NCBI RefSeq assembly: GCF_964275005.1
Contig: NC_092689.1
Span: 9,994,700 to 10,058,699, forward strand
Direction: 5' to 3'
DNA length: 64,000 bases
Origin: Diadema setosum
Lineage: Eukaryota; Echinodermata; Echinoidea; Diadematoida; Diadematidae
Position numbers and translations under genes: made by a program. The notes beneath the pieces were generated by a model. It saw nothing but the letters and a program-made list of their open reading frames with translations, had not been told where the DNA came from and ran no database searches. Below are positions 13,601 to 25,600 of this stretch, in pieces; positions within the stretch are counted from its first letter, which is position 1; every line of letters starts with the position of its first letter.

Positions 13601-16600
13601 CAAAAGTCTTTATCCTTGTCATTAGCATAAATTATTGTTGTCATAACTATCATCATCATCATCATCCCCATCATCATCATCATCCCCATATGATTTTGGT
13701 ATCATTGGCATTTTTGAAGTGAAAGAGTGATATCAATGTGTAGAACTGTGGCACACAAAAAGTTAACTGGTGATTTGTATGTTCTTGTTAATATGTTGTG
13801 GTGCAAGTTCACTACTTGAATTGACTGTCCTACATTTTATTAAAAGCCACTTTCTGAAAAGCCTTTGCAGTGTGGTGGACTATGACAATGTACTTATGCA
13901 GCTCTGATTGATATACAATTTGTAGAATGACTCAAAAGCCCTGCCCTATGCATGAAGGTACATCATGTAATTGTTCACTGGGTGATCATCATGATCTGCA
14001 TGGAGAAAGAAATAGAATGTGTGTGCCGCATGGATTTTGCCTCTTGTCCGGCAATCCGTCTTGTTTTCTTGACCATCCAAACTAAATTTTCAGGATGGCA
14101 ACAATATGCTCTTACAGAAACGGGGGGAGTATGTGGAGTGGATCCCCATTCAAGAGGGCGGCTTCAACCTTCCGCAACCAGACCAGGACTGGACAATGGT
14201 CAACACGGTCAGCTACCAACGGGACACTCGAGCAGCGGGTATGTAGAACTTGAGTTTTTACTCTAAGCACAGAAATTTGATTATTTTTACAGTAAAACGT
14301 GAAAGTAGTATCATAATTGATGATGCATCGTGATTCTACAGGTATTATGTTCACTGGTTTTGAAATGAATTCATAGTTTCTGGAAATGACAAATGTACCA
14401 AAATAAAATATTCACCATATTTGTCCATTTCTTTGCAATTCTAATCGGCCATTGGCTTATGAGATGAATCTTCTTAGGGATTGTCTGTGGCGTCCGTCGT
14501 CCATCCGTTGGTCGTCTGTCCATAACGCTACAAAAACTTGAATAACTCTCTACTGAGGACTTCAATTTCAATCAAACTTGGAGTGAAGAGTGGTTATGCA
14601 AAGTTACACATTTTACCAAACATGAAGTACACCTCAAGGTCAAAGGTCACAGAGGTCAATGAACTTTACGGCCCAATGTTCAGTTTTTACGGCACATTTC
14701 GATTATGGCTCATGGTTTTTGATGTATGTGTCTGTTTGTGACCAAACTTGGATGGTAGATGTCCCATGGGGAGTTAAAGGTCACCATAAGGTCAAACATC
14801 ACTGGCAGGGGTCAACGAACTTTTAGGGCCCAATGTTAAGTTTTTACGGCGCGTTTCGATTATGACTCATAACTTTTGATCCCTATGTCCGTTTGTGACC
14901 AAGCTTGGCTGGTAGATGTCCCTTTGGGGGTTGAAGTTCTTCACAAGGTCAAAGGTCACAGACAGGGGTCAACAAACTTTTAGGGCCCAATGTTGTGTTT
15001 TTACAGTGCGTTTCGATTATGGCTCATAACTTTTGATCCCTATGTCTGTTTGTGACCAAACTTGGCTGGTAATGTTCCTTGGGGAGTTGAAGGTTACCAC
15101 AAGGTCAAAGGTCATAGGCTGGGTCAATGAACTGCCAGGAGTTAGGAAATATTACTGTATATGCCATATATTTCATGAGTCTAAATTTTCACGAATCGCA
15201 AATTCCCGACAAATTCGCGAGTAGTTAAATTCGCGATCGTGGAGTGCTGTACTGAATGGAGAAGTGTAGATGGGTACGTCACATTCACATCGGGATCAGA
15301 GTCAATATTTTCGCTTGTCTTTAAGTTCGCGAAGTGCACGTGTCTCGTGAAATTCGCGAAAATAAAAACCTCGTTAAATATTCGGCGTATACAGTAATTT
15401 CTTCTACGCGAATGGACGAGGCACATTTAAGCACTTGCGTTGTTTTATTGGTTTGTTTGCATTGTTTTATTTTGTTTTTTGAAAGATGAGAACGTGGTGG
15501 TGAATCCCCCAACATCCGGGGCCATGGCTCCTCGCAAGAGCAAGTACGCCATGAGCTTCTCTCTGTCTGATGTCAAGACCATCCGGCGATCCAAACAGAA
15601 CCTCGGCTGGTCCTACCTCGTCTTCACCCTCAAGGACAACGTAGCGATGCCCCCGCTCCACTTTCACGATGGCGGCAGCTCAGCCCTAGTCCATACCATA
15701 GAGAGATATGTCATGCTGACAAAGTGAGTGGGTGTTGTTTTTATTTGCCTGAACCAACTATTGGAAAGCTGTAGATCCGGTAATGTGGGGATTCATGGGT
15801 GGCCTGATTCATTCACTGCGCACTGGGGTACATTTAAAAAACAAAAATAGCGTCAAGCAGCGAATATACAAGTGTATGTGCATCAAAGTGTTTGCTCATC
15901 GGTAATCATAAACTCCAGTCAAAATTCTTTTGCTGTGTGTGCACTTACACAGAGATCGGTGATAAGGCCATATACAATTTGTTACAGGGATTCTCGAATA
16001 CATCCATGCGGGGCCAGCCTTCCCACTTCACTGTATCCCCACTTTGCCGGGTCTTTAAGAGAAAGAATCTGGAAGAGTGATTGTAATATTCAAGTGTGTC
16101 AGTTGTAGGGGAGTTTCGAGACAAATGGAAATGTGTGTGACAGAAGGTAGGTATTTTCTTGTGTGTGCATGGTGTATGTGTATGTGTACATGTATGTGTG
16201 TGTGTGTTTGTTTGTTTGTTTGTTTTTTGGTTAATTATCAGTATGCACATATTCCCCAGAACTTGTGATGGAAAAAAAAAAAGCTATGATGTATTACATG
16301 GTACATGGCATAGACATGCTGCTTGAAGTGTACACTGTGCATTGATTGGAACTCAGAAGAATCCTTAAGGAGAACTTTGGCTATCAAAAAAAAAAAAAAA
16401 AAAATCACTTTCCAGTCATAACTTCAACAAGGATTCTCCATTATTGGTGATTTTATGATATGGTAGAAAGCCTCAATTTTAAGCAAAATATCCGCTTGAA
16501 ATGACCGGAGTGAAAGGCCAAAGGTCAAAGTTTGCATTACTGTTGATAAAAAATGTTGAACAATGAACATGAAATTGGGCCATTACTATAAAAGAAAAGG

Positions 16601-19600
16601 AAGATGTGTGTCTGAAAAATTGTAACTTGTGTTTTTAAAAAAAAAACCCAAACCCCCCAAAAAACAATGCATCTGTGTAAGCTTGATTGGTCATTATTAG
16701 AAGAGATGTATTTACATGTACAGTAGAAATGCAGAATAATTGCTGATGGATATCATGAGAAATTCGATGGTATCTTTCCAATCATTGGGTGCAGGAAATG
16801 ATCCTCCTATCAGTTGTTTTGTTTATGTAGCTGAAAATGAGGAAATGAGAGTATCGTTACATGATGGATTGTGTTAGCCTTGAATAGTGAACGCAACACG
16901 GTACACATATACACACACATGCACGCATGTATTTTTAGTTACCCCCTGCTTGTTCACAGAATACACAGGCATGGTGGAGCACCCCAATTTGCATCTCATT
17001 ATCGCCCCGTTCTATTTGAATTCCCAACGGGCATCCACGGCTGCCCGAAACTGTGTGCATGAAAAAGTCAAATCTTTACCTTCTCCTTGTGCCGCTATGC
17101 GTGCCGCTAGTAAACTCAAACTTCCCACACTATCTAAGTTTTTAAAAACCTTCCTTTTGATGAAAAAATTATGAAATTTGCTGCACTAGAACTTGAGATA
17201 TAAAGCGTTTTGAAAATCACCTCTTGCCAAACATGCTCTCTGTTTTTTTCCGACTGGACTATGGCCGGGCTCCAATGTGTCCGAAATTGGCAACATAAGT
17301 TTATCATGCCTCAATCCATATATGGTGAAAGTTTTCGCTTGGTTCCACCTGTACTTTTTGAGAAATCAATTTGTTTCTACAGGGTTTGGAATAGAAAATT
17401 GTAGTCAGTGAAACAATTGAAAACATTGACGTCATTTCTTTTCCCGTAATATTGGGCATGCGTGTTACGTGAGATTCAGGATTTCGTGCTCATTGTTGGT
17501 TTGCATGTGACGCAGTCAATTTTGCTGAGTGTCGCACGGCGGTGACTGCTGAGCTGCTGCCGCGCATGCTGCATGCAGCAAAGCGTTGTGTGTGCTGTGA
17601 CATGCAACGTTACAGTCACGCGATTATATATACATGGGACCGACCTGTACGCTTTGCGTTCGTGTCATTTTTGACATCACCTTCTGTTTTTTTCCGACAC
17701 AACCATGGCCGGGAATATTACGGTATGACATTTAAAATGCAAGCAGATAAATAAATTTCGGTGTACTTTGTTCGAATGGCGCTTTGGTTCCACAATCACA
17801 CTTCGTGAATTTTAGGATGATTTTCGAGGCATATTTTTGGTAATTTTGCTCGCCAGGTTTTCGCTAAAATTTCACATTTTATCATTGTCAAATCCTTTAA
17901 TATGTTATATCGTCGGTTGAGAATGATAAGGGCGTTAAGTTGCCACAAAACCCATAGTGTTCAAGACCACTTAACACCCTTCTCATTCTCAACAGACGAT
18001 ATGTACATATTTGGACATGTTTTCAAATTCAAAGTAACTTAATTTTAATCCGAAAATAGGTTTCCTTTAATTGTTATTAGCTTGAGAAGTTGTTTACTTT
18101 TTCTCAACTACGTGAGTACATGTTGTTTACTTTATGCAAATGAGGCTCGGCTGCCGATGGATTTCTGCGAGATAATTGGGGTGCTCCACCGCGCCTGTAC
18201 AGGAAATCAAACAAGCAGGAAGCAATGATTATATCTTTTAGTGTAACCATTGGTAAATTTTCTGTGAAATTGTAGACCCCTAATGTCAGAAATTATGGTC
18301 TGCCCAACACTAAGTTGTGCTTGTAATGAAGGTCTGCAATGCATTTAGTTCCATTTCTTATGTTCCAGATCCCCAAATGACACAAGACTCTACATCGTGA
18401 CGCCAAATGACACGGCCGCCCTCTCACGATCATTCAATGAACTGCAGATCCTGGGAGAGACATCGTCACGCTATGTTTCTGTAAGTCTCCAGTTTCTTGG
18501 GAAAAAAGTTTGTGCAGTTGCTGTACATTCCATCAAATTAGTCTGCTTTGCTTTATATAGTTCAAGAGAGTTACTCATGAAATTTAGTATGTTTCTTGTG
18601 ACCACTGCTTTCTTTTATTCATTGCAAAGGAATGATGTGTTAATGCTTCTGCTTCATTCCTAAACAGGCATGCAATTAGTTAATGTTCAGCAGAAATAAC
18701 TTTTGTCAGTGTTCGATTATTGTTTTCTGGTATCCAGAAATTTGTGAAAGATCCCGTATCCATGACAATGGGTGGCTTCTCCAAGGTCACCAACTTTCTG
18801 AAGGATGCCCTCCTGATGCCGACGAACACCATGCGGCCAGCGGACGAGTACGGGGAACTGATGCCAGACCTAGAGGGGCTGAGTGTCAACCTCCAGGCGG
18901 AGCAGGGCTACGAACTCATCTCGCAATCCCAGGTAAGGGTGTCGGTGACTGGAATCCCGGTGTGATGAGGAGGGAGTTGGGTTGGCCGCAAGTGTAACCA
19001 TTGATCCTTTGCTATGCCTGTGACCAGAGAATTGTCATTGTGTGAAGCAGATGAATTGTTGTAGACATTTGTAGCCAGAGATTTTGAATTGTCAGTGTAA
19101 ATTTGTTAACATTCTGAGTGGGCAGTGAATTGAATCCCCCCCCCCCCCTCCCTCACATGCAGATGACTATGATGATAAGTTTCATCGTATGATAGACTTT
19201 CTGAAAGAAGAATATCTGTGGTAACTGAAATGGCACAATTTAGACCAGCACATCTTGCCAAGGTTGCACATAAAAGTCTTATTCCACAGGTATACATACC
19301 AACTGTTACTGGATATCTCAAAACAAGTCATGGCATTTCTTAGACTTGGTGTTCCCATTACAAAAGAAAAATGAAACCAAGTGACTTCATATATGGCATA
19401 TTTTCTGTATGTAGTTTAGACAGTTATTGTGAGAAAGAAATAAGTTGTCAAAAATGTTTGTCAACATCATTTGCAAGTCCTCTTTGTGTCGTATTTTCTG
19501 TATGCTGTGATGCGTCTTCTTTGCTGTTATCGTCTCATCAGATTCGGCTATGCCCCAGACCAGAGGTGGAGCGCCAGAAACCTGTCGACCTACTGGAGTG

Positions 19601-22600
19601 GAACAGCTTCATGGACAAAGAGGGCAGGATTACAAATGTCAAGACCATCACACAGAGGATATTTGGAGGGGTGAGGAGGGTCATTACTTACAGAGGAAGT
19701 CCACATATTGTTTAAATTTATCTTAAAGGACAAGTCCACCATCATATACATGTGGATTGAGTGAAGGCAACAATATTAGTAGAACACATCGGTGAAAGTT
19801 TGGGGAAAATCGGACAATCCGTTCAAAAGTTATGAATTTTTTAAGTATCTGCGCAGTCACTGCTGGATGAGAAGACTACAGTGTATGATGTCACATGCGT
19901 ACAGTGATATAAGGAAAATGAATAGAATTTCACAAAACTTTACTTTTTGAATAAAGTGCACATTTCTTCGATTTGTTACTGACGTATGTTAAGGGTAATA
20001 TTATTCACCCTACCTTCTGAAAGAGAGAAGTCTATTGTCTTTTGTGATGTGAGAAAAGTGAAAATATGTTGAATTTTCTTTATTCTTTCTTTATATCGTT
20101 GTACACATGTGACATCAGAAGCTATAGTAGTCTTCTCATCCAGCCATGACTGAGCAGAAATTTCAAAAATTCATAACTTTTGAATGGATTGTCCGATTTT
20201 CCTCAAACTCTCACTGATGTGTCTCAAGTACGAATTCAAAAATTATCTCCCACGTACCAAATTGCAAAATACTAGTATATGACATCATACTATAATTTGA
20301 GCAACGTTTGTCTGTCTATCTGTCTGTTTGTTCCTCTGCTCCTCCCAGGTCCTTGGTCCGATCTCCATCAAACTTAGTGGGTGGATGCAGGTTGACCACG
20401 AAATTGCCCTTGAGGGGTTCATTTTTGACAAGGTCAAGGTCTCTGGGGTCAAAGGTCGAGTAACTTCTAATCTTCGTCAGCTGCAATTATCAAACACCCG
20501 ATAGAGGGCGCTATGTAGGCCTACTTATACGGGGATTCCCCCAGAAATATAATCAGACACCCGATAGAGGGCGCTATGTAGTCCTACTCATATGGGGATT
20601 CCCAGGTGTACGCCTTCTTAGCTTCCAGCAAGTTTGGCCAAGATCGGACCAAGGAGTACTGTAAAAGTGGAAATTTTCGCGGTGTTGAAATTTTCGCGCA
20701 TTTCGCGCAACCAGAAACTAGCGCGAAAATAAAAACACGCGAATATTTTTGCTTGCCATACGTTCCTGTGCGTGATGTCTTGATTCTGCGGAATTAAAAA
20801 CACGCGAAACTCTTCTGACCCGGCCTAGCGCGAAAAATTAGTTGCGCGAAAATATCCACTTTTACAGTAGCGCAAAACAGTTATTTGACCTCCATTGACC
20901 CAGTGACCTTGACCATTTGTGGGGGAATCCCCATAGAGGATTTCTGGCACTCCACGGGTACATTGACTAGTATATGCAATATCCACACAAACAGAGCAGG
21001 GAGATATGTATGAAAATGGGACAAATGTAACAAGAGGTGTGACCTATTCCAGCTTTGTAAGCTGTCATGCAACCTTGATACTGGCCAGAGTCACATTTGC
21101 AAATTTGATGCGGTGATGACATGTCTACCTCATAAATTCTTCCACATCATGTATCAATTTTTTATGGCGAGAGCTGGGACATGTCATGGTGATTACATGA
21201 GTGACGCTGTGCATCTCCTTTTTCTGTTTCCTATTCCCAGGGTCTCGTCCCGTCACTGCGAAAGGAAGCATGGAAGTTCCTGCTGAGGTATTACCCATGG
21301 AACTCCACGTCCAAGGAGAGGCAGAGCCTTCGGAGGAAGAAAGAGTGAGTCAGCATCTTCAGCTAGCGTTGCCTTTTTGATGTGATGGGTTGTTTTTTGG
21401 AAACTTATAAAATGATCTGTTTTTCCAGTTAACCCACAAAATATTGACCAAAAGAGGTCTCTGCAGATGACAGAAATTCAATAATTTGTTTCCCCCTAAT
21501 TTGTTCAAATAGATTTAGGAAAATGTGGTCACATACCAGTCTTTGTTTAGATAGACAAGACTGGAGTGCGTAACAGTAGGTCCGTGTCTGAAAGTATCAA
21601 TTATTTCATTCTGTGCTGTTTGAGAAAGGAGACAGACATGGCCCTTGCAGTCCCACCCAAATACTCATGTAGAGTGAAAGCTTCAGGATTGAAGATAATT
21701 TTAGGGTAAGATTAAGTAGAGGGATCCCAAAGTAACAATTGCTCCTCTATTCCTTGAAAAGTGATACATAGTCACTGCTATTTTATACACTGTGCAGTAA
21801 CTGCCAAAAATCCCTCAATGCAGTAATCCACATCTTCATGCAGTGACATTTTGAGTGACACGTAAAACAATCTTTCTTTCTCTCCTTTTTCTTTGTCATG
21901 TTTGCAGGGATGAGTATTTCTGCATGAAAGCACAATGGAAGACAGTAACGGAGGCCCAGGAGAGGAGGTTTGCCATGCTTAGAGACAGAAAGAGTATCAT
22001 AGGTGAGTCGCCATAACAACAGCCACATCTTGCTCAACAGGAATGGGATAATTTTCATTCAAGACCATTTCCCTGTGTGCAAATGTATTGCCAAAAAGAA
22101 AAAAAAAGAAGAAGAAGCGAAAGGGAATTGTTGAATTTTTCGTCTGATTATTTTGTTCTTTGTAATTTCAATCAAATTAAGTGGTCTGAACTAATTTTAT
22201 TTTGATACTGCACGTCTTATTGACCTGGGTATTTGATTTCACATTGGCTTCACTGTTGTATGCACACATAGATTTAAAGAACAGATGGAGGATATGACAT
22301 TTCAGTGGTAACATATTCACAATTAGCTCATGAATCATTTGGAAATATAACATTTACCATGGTTATCTGGTGATGTGACCTTGAAAATGACATGGAAAGA
22401 CAAAGATTTTGTGGTATGAAAATTCCAATTGATCTCAGCTTTAGTCAGTATTACAGAAACACCACATAAAATATTAAAGGAAGCAGTGTATTTAACATAT
22501 TGAGGATAGGGGATTTTGTAGAGATGGAAATGATAAAGGCTCCTGGATTATGTTTTCATTGTTTCAGTCAGACACAGCTGTGAAAATTGAAATAGTTCTT

Positions 22601-25600
22601 CATACACAGCTCACCTTCATTTGACCAGCTAAATCAGGGCTGTAGTCATATGAGAGGTATTTGACTGATTAATAAGGCCCAAATTCACGAAGATGATACA
22701 AATGAAACCATCGTTTAGACCATGGACAAAAACCATGGAGCGCCAAGTGTCTTATGGAATATTTCGTTACAAAATCAGTCATTTCGTCAATAAAATGATT
22801 ATTTTGTAACTAAATGAACATTTCGTCCACGAAATGATAATTTTGTTAATGAAACGGTCATTTTGTCGACGAAATGACCAATTTCATAACGAAATATTCC
22901 GTACGACACTTGGTGCTCCATGGTTTTTGTCCACATGGTTTAAACCATGGTTTCATTTGTACCACCTACGTGAATTCGGGCGTAAGTGTATCTTGGCGCA
23001 TGTCAGTGCTTTCTAAAAATACTCCACCTGTACATCACCAACCACTGGGGTCATTCAATATTTATCCTTTTCAGCACATGTAGTAGCATTATACCGTAAC
23101 GCTGCACACTGGTACTGGTCCGATGGTCCCTGACCAGTAAAAAACACTGTTGGACCAGTAACCTTTTCGGGAATGAACCAGTAAAAAAAATGGTAAAAAT
23201 GGGAAAGTGTGCAACCCTGGATACCGTATACTACAGCTGATGATTTATAATATTTCCATCGGGAACATGAACTTACGGTCATATGACATTTGTGCGTTGT
23301 TCATTACAGAGAAAGACGTGCTACGTACCGACAGGATTCATCCATACTTTGAGGGGGAATCCAACTCACACTTGGATACCCTGCACTCCATCCTCATGAC
23401 CTACTGCATGTACAACTTTGACCTGGGTGAGTCCGTAGCATGATCATGTGATTGGTTTATCATCACATGACACCTAATTGTCTGGTACTGATAAGGGTAA
23501 TACAATTTCCACACATAGCTGCAGATGAAAGTCATTGCACAGTAATGTGGGGGTTGGACTGTTTCATTTATAGCAGTATTCTTCAGTGGTGGTAGTGGTC
23601 ATCGTAGGAAGTTGAAATAATGAGAAAGCAGTCTGATGAGAAATTTGTTTTGAAGTCTCATGACATATTTCATGGACTTCATTGTCATATACAATGCTAT
23701 GTAATCCACAAATTCAGGGTGCTGGGATTGGGTCATTCCATTGAAGTGCAGAGGACTAAAGTTGTTCTCAAAATTCTCAGAATGAATAATTTCATGCATC
23801 CACAATCAGCTACAGTGACTGTTTCATAAGCATGTGGTGTATACCATCATTTCATGTTATTCAGAAAATACCAATTTGAAATACTTCCCAGTGTCATAAA
23901 ATTTAGCCCATTTTACTATTCCATGACACTTGACACATTAGTTAATGATAGCTAGCTATGTGGTGAAACATCTTTATTGAATTGTAAATCAAAAGAAATA
24001 CCTTGTGCAGATGAAACACAAAGTATGTTTATGTGTGTGAATTGGCCAGGAACTACTGTATATACTGTGAAATTTCGGTAATGGAGGCTTACAAGACAAT
24101 CTGTTGCAAGTGTTTGAACTGGCAATCGAAAACCACAGTATTTGAACAAGAAATATGTAATATGTACTATCTCTTTTCAAGAGAAAGATTAGCAATATCC
24201 CACCGTGGAGATAATACTTGGGTACAAATTTGTGTTAGTTGTTAATTTGGGGAATATCAGTCGACTTGTAAAATTGGAACACAGCAAAATATATAGCATA
24301 GTGTTCGCGTTTACTAGGTCTTTTACACACACACACACAAAAAAAAAAAAAAATGTCGAGAACATACACCCCTATGGAAGGCTTTAGTCTGACTTGTGTA
24401 ATGTATCTGCCCACAGAGCTCAAGCAGCTCCTCTGTTGAAAAAAAGGTTTTGTTGTGACTCTCATCTTGTCTCTGACCACTCCAGGCTACGTCCAAGGGA
24501 TGAGTGACCTGCTGTCACCGATCCTCATTGTCATGGAGGACGAGGTGGAGGCCTTCTGGTGTCTGTGTGGTCTTCTAGACGACCTCGAAATTGTGAGTAT
24601 GATAGCCAGACTTTCGCAGATGTGACCACTCAGGTCAAAACTCACAAAAAGTTGCCGATTAGGATTCTCTGTAACCGACCAAAACGAGTAATTAGGGTCC
24701 ACCGACTCAAATTTGTTACGTTTGTCTTACCTGGGAGAGTAATCTTTACTCTATGTACCTTCAAAAATTTGGCAGCTTAAAATGAAACTGAAACCAAGAT
24801 ATTGGCAGTTTTTCTGGACCATATTTTTTTTTTCTTTTTTCTTTATCAGGTGCTGCTTTCACTGGGAAATATTGCATGTGTTTATTGATTTTAATACCCT
24901 ACCAAAATCTTTGAATCCTCTTTTCTCCCTTTTCTTTGAATCTGTGTCTCCTAACTTTCTCTTATTTCAACCAGTTTTTGAATGGGTTAAGATGGTCCAA
25001 TCTTAACATGTCATAAAGCTTAGAGTGTACTCTTTAAAATCAAGTGGAAAAAGTGATATTTCATATTGACCTATTTTTTGTAGATTTTGAGCTTAGCAGT
25101 CACAAATGTCAATTGCTATACCATGAAATCCAAACTGTCTCAATAAGATAGAACTCGTGAGCTTGATAATAGAAAGTCACAGCGATGATTATCATTTGTT
25201 GTGCATGACAATACCATTTCTATTGATGCTAGTTTTTGCCCAGTGTACTAGAACTTACCAAAATTTATGGAGTATTGGTTGTGTGCGACAAGATTATGTC
25301 ATGCACTTCAACATACCCTGTTTGATTACATAACCTCCATGATTGTGTTATGATATGATTATGTTAATTGGAACAGATAAGAAGTTTGTGTAGAAATTTT
25401 CAACTGGTATAATATATGCTCTGTGTTTCCAAATTTTATCTGTATTCATACTACAAGTATATGATTTGGGAATAGGAAGCAAAGTCAGCAACTTCACAAC
25501 ACAAACAATCAAAATCAACGCGAACCTCATTTTCTCTGAATTTCATTGTCTTACTTTCTCCACTAAATTATTCTTCTTGATGTGCAGTGCATGAACTTTG

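Larger units (their letters stand above)
14239..15485 (+). other. TBC1D15: TBC1D15 intron 3
   Basis: 1247 bp, mostly repeats: the 157-bp tandem array (14463-15140) followed directly by a CGCGAA-type miniature element (15153-15396). Confidence 0.9.
15724..18368 (+). other. TBC1D15: TBC1D15 intron 4
   Basis: 2.6-kb intron. It contains a GT-rich tract (about 16163-16225) and a 1.27-kb element with long terminal inverted repeats (16945-18219). The rest is unassigned AT-rich sequence. Confidence 0.9.
19671..21240 (+). other. TBC1D15: TBC1D15 intron 7
   Basis: 1.57 kb, nearly all repeats: a long inverted-repeat element (19724-20224), a composite repeat with two tandem CTCF-like motifs (about 20280-20975) and a CGCGAA element inserted into the latter (20657-20869). 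Confidence 0.9.
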
